Shown here piece after piece: positions 1 to 9,282 of a stretch of DNA of 64,000 bases. Position numbers and translations under genes: made by a program. This DNA is from Paracoccaceae bacterium. Lineage in GTDB: Bacteria; Pseudomonadota; Alphaproteobacteria; Rhodobacterales; Rhodobacteraceae. Within the stretch, counting starts at the first letter, position 1, and each line of letters begins with the position of its first letter. The notes below the pieces were generated by a model. The model had not been told where the DNA came from. It did no database searches and was given only the letters and a program-made list of their open reading frames with translations. Location of the stretch: positions 456,001 through 520,000 of the forward strand of contig JACKKJ010000002.1 in assembly GCA_024236495.1 (NCBI GenBank), written 5' to 3'.

Positions 1-383
1 AACTGGGCGTCGAGGACGTGCCGATGATCGGTGTCGCGAAAGGCGTGGACCGCGATGCCGGCAAGGAGGAATTTCACCGCCCCGGCAAGCCGCCCTTCGC
101 CCTGCCGCACAACGCGCCGGTTCTCTATTTCATCCAGCGGCTCCGGGACGAGGCGCATCGCTGGGCCATCGGCGCCCACCGCACGAAACGGGCAAAGGCC
201 GTCGGCGCAACCCCCCTGGACGAGGTGCCGGGCATCGGCGCCACCCGCAAGCGGGCGCTGTTGCAGCATTTCGGTTCGGCCAAGGCCGTCAGCCGCGCGG
301 GGCTGGGGGATCTTCAGGCGGTCGACGGAATCTCAGAGAAGGTCGCGCAGACGATCTACGATTTCTTCCACACCGGCGGCTGA
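1..383 (+). CDS. uvrC: UvrABC system protein C (excinuclease subunit), C-terminal fragment
   Basis: The 3' end of a gene that begins before the window; the reading frame is open from base 3. UvrC makes both incisions around a DNA lesion after UvrA/UvrB loading. Visible are the end of the RNase H-like endonuclease domain (RLRDEAHRWAI, then HRTKR) and the tandem helix-hairpin-helix DNA-binding domain (VPGIGATRKRALLQHF, then VDGISEKVAQTI). The gene stops with TGA and is convergent with rppH, only three bases away. The identification is secure because both C-terminal parts are typical; nothing can be said about the missing N-terminal GIY-YIG nuclease. Confidence 0.93.
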   Translation, partial: LGVEDVPMIGVAKGVDRDAGKEEFHRPGKPPFALPHNAPVLYFIQRLRDEAHRWAIGAHRTKRAKAVGATPLDEVPGIGATRKRALLQHFGSAKAVSRAGLGDLQAVDGISEKVAQTIYDFFHTGG

Positions 384-386
384 CGC

Positions 387-863
387 TCAGGCCAGCCAGG
401 CACGAAATTCGGCGACGACCTTCTGATAGACCTCGCGCTTGAAGGGCACGATGGCGGCGATCATCTCGTCCGCGGTGACCCAGCGCCATTCCGAAAACTC
501 GGGATGCTCGGTCGCGATGTCGATCTGGTCGTCGCGGCCCAGATAGCGCAGCAGGAACCAGCGCTGCTTCTGCCCGCGGTAGCGCCCGCCCCAGACCCTG
601 CCCAGCAGGTCGGGGGGAAGATCATAGGTCACCCAGTCCGACGACTTTGCGATGGGTTCCACCAGGTCTGGCGCGATGCCGGTTTCCTCGGCAAGCTCCC
701 GCAACGCGGCCTTGCGCGGCTTTTCGCCTTCGTCGATACCGCCTTGCGGCATCTGCCAGGCCGCGACCGGGCTGTCGAGCCGCTGCCCCGCGAAGATGCG
801 CCCCTCGGCGTTGATCAGCATCACGCCGACGCAGGGGCGATAGGGCAGGTCTTCTGGCGACAC
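387..863 (-). CDS. rppH: RNA pyrophosphohydrolase (Nudix hydrolase)
   Basis: 158 aa, the usual length for RppH/NudH. It removes pyrophosphate from the 5' triphosphate end of RNA and so starts mRNA decay; in alphaproteobacteria the family is also annotated as dinucleoside polyphosphate hydrolase. A complete Nudix box lies at residues 41-63: G41, E47, then RELAEETGI at 55-63, giving the metal-binding REUXEEXGU core. The N-terminus YRPCVGVMLIN and the WQMPQGGID stretch before the box are RppH-like. It starts three bases after the stop of the upstream protease gene and so probably shares its transcript. Confidence 0.92.
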   Translation of the reverse strand: MSPEDLPYRPCVGVMLINAEGRIFAGQRLDSPVAAWQMPQGGIDEGEKPRKAALRELAEETGIAPDLVEPIAKSSDWVTYDLPPDLLGRVWGGRYRGQKQRWFLLRYLGRDDQIDIATEHPEFSEWRWVTADEMIAAIVPFKREVYQKVVAEFRAWLA

Positions 864-866
864 GGT

Positions 867-2201
867 CTACTTGGCCTCGGCAATGGCGGACAGACCCTTC
901 AGGATGTCGATCGCATAGGCCAACTGATAATCTTCCTGCCGAAGTTTCGCGGCCTCTTCCGCGCGCGCCTGTTCCTCTTCAAGCACCCGCTTTTCATCAT
1001 CGGTCACGGAATCGTTCGTCAGGCTGCCGCGCAGGGTCGCTTCGGACCGTGTCCGCGCGGCCGAAGCCTCCTCCTCCTCCGCCTGCGGCACTGCCTTGGG
1101 CTGTTCGACCAGGATGTCGGGGGCGATGCCCAGCGCCTGGATCGACCGCCCAGAAGGCGTGTAATAGCGCGCGGTGGTCAGGCGCATGGCCCCGTTCCCG
1201 CGTAGCGGAATGATCGTCTGGACCGAGCCCTTGCCAAAGCTCTTGGTGCCCACGACGATCGCGCGGTGATGATCCTGAAGCGCACCTGTCACGATCTCCG
1301 AGGCAGAGGCGGACCCGCCGTTGATCAGCACGACGATGGGCTTGCCCTCGGCCAGATCACCCGGCTTGGCATTGAAGCGTTCGCTGTCCTCGGGGTTGCG
1401 CCCGCGCGTCGACACGATCTCCCCCTTGTCGAGGAAGGCGTCGGACACGTCGATCGCCTGGGTCAGAAGCCCGCCAGGGTTGTTGCGCAGGTCGATGACA
1501 AAGCCGTTGACCTTATCCATCCCTCCCGCATCGCTGACGGTCTTTTTCAAACCGTCTTCAAGATTCACATAGGTCTGGTCGTTGAAGGTCGTCACGCGGA
1601 TGACGACGGTATCGCCTTCAAGCCGTGCGCGTGCCGCCGTCAGCTTGATCATGTCGCGCACGATCGAGACATCGAACGGTTCCTCCACGTCCTTGCGCAC
1701 CACGGTCAGGATGATTTCGGATCCGACGGGGCCGCGCATCATCTCGACCGCCTGATCAAGCGTCAGGCCCAGCACGCTTTCGCCGTTCACATGGGTTATG
1801 AAATCGCCCGCCTGCATCCCCGCCTCGGCGGCTGGCGTCCCGTCCATCGGCGACACGACCTTGACGAAGCCTTCCTCCTGCGTCACCTCGATCCCGAGGC
1901 CGCCAAACTCGCCCCGGGTCTGAACCCGCATGTCGCTGAATTCGTCGGGGGGGAGATAGCTCGAATGCGGGTCTAGCGAGGTGAGCATGCCATTGATCGC
2001 TGCGGCAACAAGATCGCCGGGCTTGACCTCTTCTACATACTGAGACCGGATCCGTTCGAAGATGTCGCCGAACAGATCAAGCTGTTCGTAGACCGACCCT
2101 TCCTGATCCACCTGCTGGGCGAGAAGAGGACCCGCGACCTGCGTCGTGAAGACCGCACCGGCCAGCGTGCCGCCCGCGACCGCCATCAGATATTTCCTCA
2201 T
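867..2201 (-). CDS. ctpA: Carboxy-terminal processing protease, peptidase S41 family
   Basis: 444 aa periplasmic serine protease of the tail-specific CtpA/Prc type. The N-terminal hydrophobic segment (about residues 5-28) is a signal or anchor. A PDZ domain follows at roughly 95-175, with the GLGIEV start and AGMQAGDFI core. The S41 catalytic domain carries GGSASASE at 295-302 and SFGKG at 321-325, so Ser299 and Lys324 form the probable Ser/Lys dyad with the expected 25-residue spacing. The acidic C-terminal tail is variable in the family. It starts three bases after the EnvC-like gene, an arrangement known in many alphaproteobacteria, and probably acts on envelope or peptidoglycan-linked substrates. 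Confidence 0.92.
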   Translation of the reverse strand: MRKYLMAVAGGTLAGAVFTTQVAGPLLAQQVDQEGSVYEQLDLFGDIFERIRSQYVEEVKPGDLVAAAINGMLTSLDPHSSYLPPDEFSDMRVQTRGEFGGLGIEVTQEEGFVKVVSPMDGTPAAEAGMQAGDFITHVNGESVLGLTLDQAVEMMRGPVGSEIILTVVRKDVEEPFDVSIVRDMIKLTAARARLEGDTVVIRVTTFNDQTYVNLEDGLKKTVSDAGGMDKVNGFVIDLRNNPGGLLTQAIDVSDAFLDKGEIVSTRGRNPEDSERFNAKPGDLAEGKPIVVLINGGSASASEIVTGALQDHHRAIVVGTKSFGKGSVQTIIPLRGNGAMRLTTARYYTPSGRSIQALGIAPDILVEQPKAVPQAEEEEASAARTRSEATLRGSLTNDSVTDDEKRVLEEEQARAEEAAKLRQEDYQLAYAIDILKGLSAIAEAK

Positions 2202-2204
2202 CGC

Positions 2205-3314
2205 CTACTCTTCCCTTGTTTCCACAAACCACGGCGCGGGGTCGATCGGCTCCGCATCCTGTCTCAGCTCCATATAGAGCGTTTCCGTCCGCTCTGCGCC
2301 AGCCCCTTCCGCGACGGCAAGATCCTTTCCGCCCATCAGCCCGACCGGCGCCCCCGCCTCAAGCACGTCGCCCGTCTCTCCGTAGACGACCTCCATGCCC
2401 GCCAGAATCAGAAGATATCCCGCCGCCGGCTCAAGGATCATCACGTTTTTGTAGTCGAGCAACGGCCCGCGATACCGGATGGTCGCCGACCAGGGCGCGA
2501 TCACCAGCGCCTCGGGGCGCGTCGCCATCAGCAGGCCCGGGCGGTCGATTCCCGCCGCGTCCGCCTCGCCCGGGCGGCGCAGGACCGTCCCCACGACAGG
2601 CAGCGGCAGGGTGCCCCTTGCGCCCTCGAAATCCGAAAGGGGCGGGCCGACATCGGATTGCAGCCGGGCCACCCCCCGCGCGAATGCCTCCAGTGTGTCC
2701 GCGTTCGCGACCAGCGCCTGCAACTCCTCGGGGTCTTCCAGGAAACGCCTTGGCAGATCGGTGCGATCCTGGACCGCGCGGCTCAGCGCGGTGCGCGCCG
2801 CCTGCGCGGCCGCAAGCCCGTCTTCCAGCGCACCGAGGACCCCCTCCTGCAGGGCGCGCATTCGTGCGATTTCCTGCAGGTCGGCGCGCAGTTTCGCGGC
2901 TTCGCCCTCAAGCGCAGGCCCGACGGAGGCAAGGATCATCGCGCTGCGTGCCGCCGCCTCCGGCCCGCCGGGGTGCAAAAGCACCAGCGGTCCCGGCGCC
3001 TCGTCCATCGCAACCATGGCCGCAAGGACCTGGCCGATCCGTTCCCGTTTGGCATCGAAACCCGCACGAATCCCGGCCTCGCGCAGGGCGGAGCTGCGCA
3101 GCCCTTCGCGCAGTGCCGTCAGGCCCAGTTCGTAGGCGCGGATCGTTTCGGTCAGGGCGGCGACACGGCTTCGCGCGCCTTCCGCCTCGTTCAGGGTGAC
3201 GATTGCGGCACGCAGATCCGATGCGGCCTTTTCCGCCGCAGCGGTGGCGGTATCTGCCGCCGCCGGCTGCGCGAGCAGGGCGAAGGCGGCAAGGATAAGG
3301 GCCCTGCGCATCAT
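2205..3314 (-). CDS. EnvC-like murein hydrolase activator (degenerate LytM/M23 domain)
   Basis: 369 aa. A signal peptide ends near residue 20 (ALLAQPAAADT). Residues about 22-195 are Ala/Glu/Arg-rich and look coiled-coil. The C-terminal third (about 235-365) has the LytM/peptidase M23 fold, ending in LYMELRQDAEPIDPAPWF, which matches the end of EnvC/NlpD-type proteins. The zinc-binding His and Asp residues of active M23 peptidases are not visible (no HxxxD, no HxH), as in E. coli EnvC, which activates amidases instead of cutting peptidoglycan. Its start overlaps the gpmI stop (ATGA). The gpmI / EnvC-like / ctp order suggests a role in cell division and wall remodelling. The activator role is inferred from the family. 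Confidence 0.82.
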   Translation of the reverse strand: MMRRALILAAFALLAQPAAADTATAAAEKAASDLRAAIVTLNEAEGARSRVAALTETIRAYELGLTALREGLRSSALREAGIRAGFDAKRERIGQVLAAMVAMDEAPGPLVLLHPGGPEAAARSAMILASVGPALEGEAAKLRADLQEIARMRALQEGVLGALEDGLAAAQAARTALSRAVQDRTDLPRRFLEDPEELQALVANADTLEAFARGVARLQSDVGPPLSDFEGARGTLPLPVVGTVLRRPGEADAAGIDRPGLLMATRPEALVIAPWSATIRYRGPLLDYKNVMILEPAAGYLLILAGMEVVYGETGDVLEAGAPVGLMGGKDLAVAEGAGAERTETLYMELRQDAEPIDPAPWFVETREE

Positions 3315-4831
3315 CTTTCGATCAGCGTCCGCCCCGTCATCTCGGGCGGCAACGGCAGCCCCATCAGGTCAAGAACCGTCGGGGCCAGATCCGCGAGGCG
3401 CCCGTTGCGCAGCCGCGCGCCTTCCGGCCCGCCGACCAGGATCACCGGCACCGGATTGGTGGTATGCGCGGTGTGCGGCCCGCCGGTGTCCGGATCGATC
3501 ATCAACTCGCAATTGCCGTGATCGGCGGTCACGATCATCGCCCCGCCGGCCTTGTGCAGCGCCTCGATCGCGCGGCCCAGCCCGTCATCCACCGCCTCGA
3601 CCGCCCGGATCGCCGCTTCCAGCACGCCGGTATGCCCGACCATGTCGGGATTCGCGAAATTGACGACGATGAGGTCGTAGCCTTCGCCGATGGCGGCGAC
3701 CAGCCGGTCTGCCACTTCGGGTTCCGACATCTCGGGCTGAAGATCGTATGTCGCGACCTTCGGCGAAGGCGCCATATGCCGGTCCTCGCCGGTCTCCGGC
3801 GCCTCCCGTCCTCCGTTCAGGAAGAAGGTGACATGCGGGTATTTCTCGGTCTCGGCCAGACGGAACTGCCGAAGACCGCGCCCGGCGACCCAGGCGCCCA
3901 GCGTATTCGCGACCGGGCGTTTCGGATAGGCCGCCGCCATGAAGGCGTCATGGGTCTTCGAATAGTCGACCATCCCAAGCAGGGCGGCCCAATGCGGACG
4001 CACGCCCCTGTCGAACCCGGAAAAGTCGTCTTCGCCGACCGCCAGAAGGATCTCTCGCGCTCGGTCGGCGCGGAAGTTCAGGCAGAAGAACCCGTCGCCA
4101 TCGCGCGCGCCCGCGAAGCCGTCGATCACGGTCGGCTGTATGAATTCGTCCGTCTCGCCCCGGGCATAGGCTTCCGCAACGGCCGCCCCAGCATCGTCGG
4201 CCCGCAGGCCTGTCCCCCTGACCATCGCGTCATAGGCACGCGCGACACGATCCCAGCGGTTGTCGCGGTCCATCGCGAAATAGCGCCCGGTCACGGTCGC
4301 GACCGCGACACCTTCCGGCAGGCGCGCCATCAGGTCGGCGACAAACCCCGCGGCGGAAGATGGCGCCACGTCGCGCCCGTCCGTCACGGCGTGCAGGGCG
4401 ACGGGCACCCCCATGTCGGCGGCAAAGCGGCAGGCCGCCAGCACATGATCGATATGTCCGTGCACACCGCCGTCTGATATGACGCCCATCAGATGCGCGG
4501 TGCCGCCAGATGCCTTCAGCGTTTCAAGGAACGCGGTGATCGCGGCATTCGAAAAGAAGCTCCGGTCCTCGATGGCAAGGTCGATCTGCCCCAGGTCCAT
4601 CGCCACGACGCGCCCGGCCCCGATGTTGGTGTGCCCCACTTCGGAGTTTCCCATCTGGCCTGACGGCAGGCCGACGTCCGGGCCGTGGGTTATCAGTTGG
4701 GCATGCGGGCAGGTCGCCATGATCCGGTCGAAGGCCGGCGTGGAAGCCAGGGCGACTGCATTGCCCTCCCGCTCGGGGCGCAAGCCCCAGCCGTCGAGTA
4801 TGCACAGGACCACGGGCTTTGGCGGTGTCAT
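3311..4831 (-). CDS. gpmI: 2,3-bisphosphoglycerate-independent phosphoglycerate mutase
   Basis: 506 aa from the chosen ATG at 4831. A possible in-frame start 27 bases upstream (4858) is less likely, because GGGAA sits at the right distance before 4831 and the family begins close to the PKPVVLCILDGWG motif. The enzyme interconverts 3- and 2-phosphoglycerate in the cytoplasm using two Mn ions. It belongs to the alkaline-phosphatase fold: Asp13 in ILDGWG and the nucleophile Ser63 in GNSEVGH are visible, as is the C-terminal metal site VTADHGNCELM. It is the first gene of a minus-strand run leading into the EnvC-like protein, ctp and rppH. Confidence 0.95.
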   Translation of the reverse strand: MTPPKPVVLCILDGWGLRPEREGNAVALASTPAFDRIMATCPHAQLITHGPDVGLPSGQMGNSEVGHTNIGAGRVVAMDLGQIDLAIEDRSFFSNAAITAFLETLKASGGTAHLMGVISDGGVHGHIDHVLAACRFAADMGVPVALHAVTDGRDVAPSSAAGFVADLMARLPEGVAVATVTGRYFAMDRDNRWDRVARAYDAMVRGTGLRADDAGAAVAEAYARGETDEFIQPTVIDGFAGARDGDGFFCLNFRADRAREILLAVGEDDFSGFDRGVRPHWAALLGMVDYSKTHDAFMAAAYPKRPVANTLGAWVAGRGLRQFRLAETEKYPHVTFFLNGGREAPETGEDRHMAPSPKVATYDLQPEMSEPEVADRLVAAIGEGYDLIVVNFANPDMVGHTGVLEAAIRAVEAVDDGLGRAIEALHKAGGAMIVTADHGNCELMIDPDTGGPHTAHTTNPVPVILVGGPEGARLRNGRLADLAPTVLDLMGLPLPPEMTGRTLIER

Positions 4832-4941
4832 GTTCGGTTCCCTATCCATCACGCGCATCTTCTAGGCCGCTTGGGATGGCGGGGCAACGGTCGGGGCGCC
4901 TTCAACCCGCATCCGCCCAGGCTCCTCGCGTGAAATTGTCG

Positions 4942-5412
4942 TCAGGCCCGGTGATAGGGCAGCCCCGCAAGGATCGTCGCGGCCCGATAAAGCTGTTCGG
5001 CAAGCATGACGCGCACCAGGGCATGCGGCCAGACCATCCGCCCGAAGGAAAAGGCGTGATCCGCCCGGTCGCGCAGATCGGGCGCGATCCCGTCGGCGCC
5101 GCCGATGACGAACGCCAGATCCTGCCGGCCCGCGTCGCGCCAGCCCGCAAGGCGCTCTGCGAACTCCGGCGAGGATGCCTGCTGACCGCGTTCGTCCATG
5201 ACGGCAAGAACCGCGCCCGTCGGTATGACCCGCGTGAGCAGTGCCGCCTCGGCGGCCATGCCGCCGCCCTTGCGGTCCTCGACCTCGTGTTCGGACGCGG
5301 GGCCAAGGCCCAGGCCTCGCCCCGTCCGGTCGAACCGCTTCAGATAGTCGTCGACAAGCGCGCGTTCCGGCCCGGCCCGCAGGCGGCCGACTACGCAAAG
5401 ATGCACGCGCAT
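4942..5412 (-). CDS. rlmH: 23S rRNA (pseudouridine1915-N3)-methyltransferase
   Basis: 156 aa from the ATG at 5412, the normal RlmH length; an upstream in-frame ATG at 5454 would add an unusual 14-residue tail inside rsfS. The enzyme is a SPOUT-class SAM methyltransferase of helix 69 in the large subunit. Visible motifs are FVIGGADG (the SAM-binding trefoil knot) and the family C-terminus, with WPHALVRVMLAEQLYRA followed by PYHR. The start overlaps the rsfS stop by one base (TGATG), implying translational coupling; rsfS-rlmH is a very widely conserved pair tied to ribosome assembly. Confidence 0.95.
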   Translation of the reverse strand: MRVHLCVVGRLRAGPERALVDDYLKRFDRTGRGLGLGPASEHEVEDRKGGGMAAEAALLTRVIPTGAVLAVMDERGQQASSPEFAERLAGWRDAGRQDLAFVIGGADGIAPDLRDRADHAFSFGRMVWPHALVRVMLAEQLYRAATILAGLPYHRA

Positions 5413-5783
5413 CAGGCCTTGCGAGTCGTCAGCCCGGCGCCGGCGGGCATCCACATCTTTTCCAGCTGATAGAATTCCCGCACTTCGGGGCGGAACACAT
5501 GGACAATCACATCCGATGCGTCGATCAGCACCCAGTCGCCCTGGTCCTTGCCCTCGACCTTGCAGCTACGACCGAATTCCTGCTTCAGACGCTCGGTCAG
5601 CTTTTCCGCGATGGCGCCGACCTGGCGCGACGAGCGGCCCGAACAGATGACCATGTAATCGGCAACGCTCGACCGGCCGCGGAGATCGATCGTCACCACG
5701 TCCTCGGCCTTGTCATCATCCAGGGAAGCGAGAATCCGGGCGAGCAATGCGTCGCTGGAGACCTCATTCTGCAGCGCCGTCAT
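5412..5783 (-). CDS. rsfS: Ribosome silencing factor RsfS
   Basis: 123 aa from the ATG at 5783. RsfS binds ribosomal protein L14 and blocks subunit joining when cells are starved. The Iojap/RsfS core is clear: DYMVICSGRSSRQVGAIAEK, then KDQGDWVLIDASDVIVHVF and REFYQLEKMW at the C-terminus. The start is uncertain: in-frame candidates also lie at 5804 (ATG) and 5822 (GTG), none with a strong ribosome site; 5783 gives the usual length and has a G-run about nine bases upstream. It is translationally coupled to rlmH. Confidence 0.9.
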   Translation of the reverse strand: MTALQNEVSSDALLARILASLDDDKAEDVVTIDLRGRSSVADYMVICSGRSSRQVGAIAEKLTERLKQEFGRSCKVEGKDQGDWVLIDASDVIVHVFRPEVREFYQLEKMWMPAGAGLTTRKA

Positions 5784-5993
5784 CGACTGCGCCCCCGCAG
5801 CCATACCGCCGGCTGCCGGCACTTGGGAAAACAGGACATCGTCCTCCTGGGTTGCGCGCCTGCAAAGGGCCCCGACGCCGGGCCATGATCAAAAAATAGC
5901 ATCGCAAGGATGAAATCTCAATGACGGGCGATGAACACGGGCCCGCCTGTCGCCGATGTGACGCAGTGCTGTTGGCGAAAGTGCGCGGCGACT

Positions 5994-7343
5994 TCACACG
6001 GTTCCGGTCGGCGGGTGCCGCAGCTGCACGGTCGCAGGGGCGTCTTCTCCGTTCAGGATTCGAACCTCGCGCTGCGGGAAGGGGATCGAGATTCCTTCCG
6101 CGGCGAAGGCATCCCATAGGGCAAGGAAGACGGCCCCGCGCACGTTCGTCAGACCGTCCGAGGGATCCTGGATCCAGAACCGCAGGATATAGTCCACCGA
6201 GCTGTCGCCAAAGCCGACAATGTGGCAGACGGGCGCGCGGAACTTCAGGACGCGATCGACGCTTTGCGCCGCGTCGATCGCGATCCTGCGGACCAGATGC
6301 GGATCATCCCCGTAGGACGTGCCGAAATTGATGTCGAGCCGGACATATTCGTCGCTGTGCGACCAGTTCACCACCTGATTGGTGATCAGATCCTCGTTCG
6401 GGATCAGATATTCCTTGCCGTCCCGCGTGACGACCGAGACGTAGCGCGCGCCCAGCGCCTCGATCCAGCCGAAGGTTTCGCCAAGCGAGATGACATCGCC
6501 GGGCTTGATCGACTTGTCCAGAAGGATGATCACGCCCGATACGAGGTTGGAAACCACCTTTTGCAGGCCGAAGCCCAGGCCGACGCCGATCGCGCCGGAC
6601 AGGAAGGCAAGGCCGGACAGGTCGAAGCCGACCGACTTGATCCCGATGAAGACCGCCGCACCATAAAGGATCACCTGCAGGAGCTTGATCGCCAGCACCT
6701 GCATCGAGGGCGATATATCCTTGTCGGCCTGAATTCTTCCCGACCCGACCTGCGCGATCAGTCGCGCGCCCGTCAGCAGCAGCGCGGTCAGGACGACCCC
6801 TTTCAGAACCGCCAGCGCGCTCAGGTCGAACTGGCCGAACTGGATGGCAAGCCCGCCCAGGAAGTCGGCCACGGGGGTCAGCAGATCAAGGTAGTAAAGC
6901 GTCACATAGATCCAAAGGCCCCAGGTCACGATCCGCCGAAGCGGCTTGTTCCTGACCAACCGTGTCGCCAGGCTGACGGCCAGCCAACCGGTTGCAACGG
7001 TCGCACCAAGGGCAACCAGATAGCGGCGCGACGGGAAGGTAGAGATCGACATGATGACGGCAACGGCACCCCAGGCCAGCAGAACGAAGAAGATCAACTG
7101 CAAACGGTTCTGCAGCAGGACCGCAAGACGCAGCCGCCACTTCGGCCAGCCCTCCCGACCGCGCAACCATTCGTTCAGGCGTGGCGCCGCCCATTGCCTG
7201 AGCGCCCAGGCCGCGAGCGCACAGACAATCAGGATCACCATCTGATTGAGACGCGAGGGCAGCAGCAGGTTGTGAAGCGAGGTCAGAGCACTGTCATAGA
7301 TGCTACCCAGGGCGGCAATGAACTCTTGGATCTCGGTTTCCAT
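5994..7343 (-). CDS. MscS-family mechanosensitive ion channel
   Basis: 449 aa from the ATG at 7343, preceded by GGGAGGAGG. Longer in-frame starts upstream (7367 and beyond) lack a site. Five or more membrane segments occupy about residues 20-270. They are followed by the MscS pore helix (GLAFLSGAIGVGLGFGLQKV), the conserved NLVSGVIILLDKSIKPGD strand and the cytoplasmic beta domain (YLIPNEDLITNQVVNWSHSD). The family forms inner-membrane channels that open under tension during hypo-osmotic shock. The protein is larger than E. coli MscS because of extra N-terminal helices. It is divergent from leuC. Confidence 0.88.
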   Translation of the reverse strand: METEIQEFIAALGSIYDSALTSLHNLLLPSRLNQMVILIVCALAAWALRQWAAPRLNEWLRGREGWPKWRLRLAVLLQNRLQLIFFVLLAWGAVAVIMSISTFPSRRYLVALGATVATGWLAVSLATRLVRNKPLRRIVTWGLWIYVTLYYLDLLTPVADFLGGLAIQFGQFDLSALAVLKGVVLTALLLTGARLIAQVGSGRIQADKDISPSMQVLAIKLLQVILYGAAVFIGIKSVGFDLSGLAFLSGAIGVGLGFGLQKVVSNLVSGVIILLDKSIKPGDVISLGETFGWIEALGARYVSVVTRDGKEYLIPNEDLITNQVVNWSHSDEYVRLDINFGTSYGDDPHLVRRIAIDAAQSVDRVLKFRAPVCHIVGFGDSSVDYILRFWIQDPSDGLTNVRGAVFLALWDAFAAEGISIPFPQREVRILNGEDAPATVQLRHPPTGTV

Positions 7344-7444
7344 GCGCCTCCTCCCGACGAAAAGCATGGCATGGAGAGGCCGGAGCGGCAAGCACAGCCC
7401 CTTCTCCCTTGCGGGAACGGGGGGCAAGGAGTATCTGGGCGTGC

Positions 7445-7531
7445 ATGAAACGTTTTTTCGACATGGATGACCGCGCGCGCCTTCCCTGGCGCTTCTACGG
7501 GTCCACCGTTTCGATCCTCGCGCGCGCCTGA
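7445..7531 (+). CDS. Possible small ORF (28 aa) upstream of leuC
   Basis: ATG to TGA in the divergent region between the channel gene and leuC, encoding a short basic peptide (MKRFFDMDDRARLPWRFYG and so on). An AAGGAG lies about 13 bases upstream, which is rather far. It is not leucine-rich, so it is not an obvious attenuation leader. The residue pattern looks protein-like, but this is a weak call that conservation would settle. Confidence 0.25.
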   Translation: MKRFFDMDDRARLPWRFYGSTVSILARA

Positions 7532-7582
7532 CCGGCGTCGACGCGCGCCCCACCTGTTTGCCCTTCGCAGCGAGAGAAAGCC

Positions 7583-8989
7583 ATGTCCGGCCCGAAAACA
7601 CTCTATGACAAGATCTGGGATGCCCATGTCGTCCAGCAGGACGCGGACGGCACCTGCCTGCTCTACATCGACCGCCACCTCGTTCACGAGGTGACCTCGC
7701 CCCAGGCCTTTGAAGGCCTGCGCATGACCGGCCGCAGTGTCCGCGCCCCCGAAAAGACCATCGCCGTGCCCGACCACAACGTGCCGACGACCGAGGGCCG
7801 CGACAAGCACATCGACAACGAGGAAAGCCGGATTCAGGTCGAGGCGCTGGACAGGAACGCACGCGACTTCGGCATCAACTACTACCCCGTATCGGACATC
7901 CGCCAGGGGATCGTGCACATCGTCGGGCCAGAACAGGGCTGGACACTGCCTGGCATGACAGTGGTCTGCGGCGACAGCCACACCGCGACGCATGGCGCCT
8001 TCGGGGCGCTTGCGCACGGGATCGGCACATCGGAGGTGGAACATGTGCTGGCCACCCAGACGCTGATCCAGAAGAAATCGAAGAACATGAAGGTCGAGAT
8101 CACCGGCCACCTGCGGCCGGGCGTGACCGCAAAGGACATCACGCTGTCGGTGATCGGGGCGACCGGCACCGCCGGCGGAACAGGCTATGTCATCGAATAC
8201 TGCGGCCAGGCGATCCGCGACCTTTCCATGGAAGGCCGCATGACCGTCTGCAACATGGCGATCGAGGGCGGCGCACGCGCGGGCCTGATCGCGCCGGACG
8301 AAAAGACATTCGACTACGTCATGGGCCGTCCCCACGCCCCGAAAGGCGCACAGTGGGAAGCCGCGCTGGCGTGGTGGAAGACGCTTTTCACCGACGAGGG
8401 TGCGCATTTCGACAAGGTCGTGACGATCCGCGGCGAGGATATCGCGCCTGTCGTCACCTGGGGCACCAGCCCCGAGGACGTTCTGCCCATCACCGGCGCG
8501 GTGCCGTCGCCTGAGGACTTCAAGGGTGGCAAGGTGGAAGCGGCGGCGCGGTCGCTCGAGTACATGGGGCTCGTACCCGGGACGAAACTGACCGACGTCA
8601 AGATCGACACGGTCTTCATCGGGTCCTGTACCAACGGCCGGATCGAGGATCTTCGGGCCGCGGCAGCGATCCTGAAGGGCAAGAAGATCGCGGAAGGCAT
8701 GCGGGCCATGGTGGTTCCGGGCTCCGGCCTTGTCAGGGCGCAGGCAGAAGAGGAAGGCCTTGCGCAGATCTTCATAGACGCGGGCTTCGAATGGCGGCTT
8801 GCCGGCTGCTCGATGTGCCTGGCGATGAACCCCGACCAGCTTTCGCCGGGCGAACGCTGCGCCGCAACCTCGAACCGCAACTTCGAAGGGCGTCAGGGAC
8901 GCGGTGGTCGCACCCACTTGATGAGCCCGGCAATGGCCGCGGCTGCGGCCGTGACCGGTCACCTGACCGACGTGCGAGACTTCCTCTGA
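7583..8989 (+). CDS. leuC: 3-isopropylmalate dehydratase large subunit
   Basis: 468 aa, full length. With LeuD it isomerises 2-isopropylmalate to 3-isopropylmalate in leucine biosynthesis, using a [4Fe-4S] cluster. The cluster cysteines are visible: Cys349 in GSCTNGR, and Cys409 and Cys412 in GCSMCLAMNPD. Other aconitase-family signatures present are VCGDSHTATHGAFG (residues 128-141) and GTAGGTGYVIEY. A strong terminator follows, so leuC appears to be transcribed separately from leuD, which lies 1.2 kb further on beyond a secreted protein gene. Confidence 0.97.
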   Translation: MSGPKTLYDKIWDAHVVQQDADGTCLLYIDRHLVHEVTSPQAFEGLRMTGRSVRAPEKTIAVPDHNVPTTEGRDKHIDNEESRIQVEALDRNARDFGINYYPVSDIRQGIVHIVGPEQGWTLPGMTVVCGDSHTATHGAFGALAHGIGTSEVEHVLATQTLIQKKSKNMKVEITGHLRPGVTAKDITLSVIGATGTAGGTGYVIEYCGQAIRDLSMEGRMTVCNMAIEGGARAGLIAPDEKTFDYVMGRPHAPKGAQWEAALAWWKTLFTDEGAHFDKVVTIRGEDIAPVVTWGTSPEDVLPITGAVPSPEDFKGGKVEAAARSLEYMGLVPGTKLTDVKIDTVFIGSCTNGRIEDLRAAAAILKGKKIAEGMRAMVVPGSGLVRAQAEEEGLAQIFIDAGFEWRLAGCSMCLAMNPDQLSPGERCAATSNRNFEGRQGRGGRTHLMSPAMAAAAAVTGHLTDVRDFL

Positions 8990-9063
8990 TTCTCCGAAGG
9001 AATCCAGGCCAGGAAAACAATCGCAGGGCGAATGCCTGATTGTTCCTGAAAGCGAATTGCCAG

Positions 9064-9098
9064 AACGCCTGCCTGAGTCGCTCAGGCAGGCGTTTTTG
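9064..9098 (+). terminator. Rho-independent terminator of leuC
   Basis: A 14-bp perfect stem (AACGCCTGCCTGAG paired with CTCAGGCAGGCGTT) with a three-base TCG loop and a T-rich tail (TTTGTT). It ends the leuC transcript about 75 bases after the stop codon. Confidence 0.92.
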
Positions 9099-9282
9099 TT
9101 ATCTAAATGCCACTAAAGGATAAATCTCACCGCCACATTCTTGCCTTTTTTGACAGAATTCGAGACCTTCCCTCCATTGACTATACTTTCGCGTGATTTG
9201 GACCCTTCCGCAGGAATCCACACGTGGGCCGGAGTCGCATCAACATCGATGGCTGACGACGAGTATCAAGGGTGAGTTCGAG

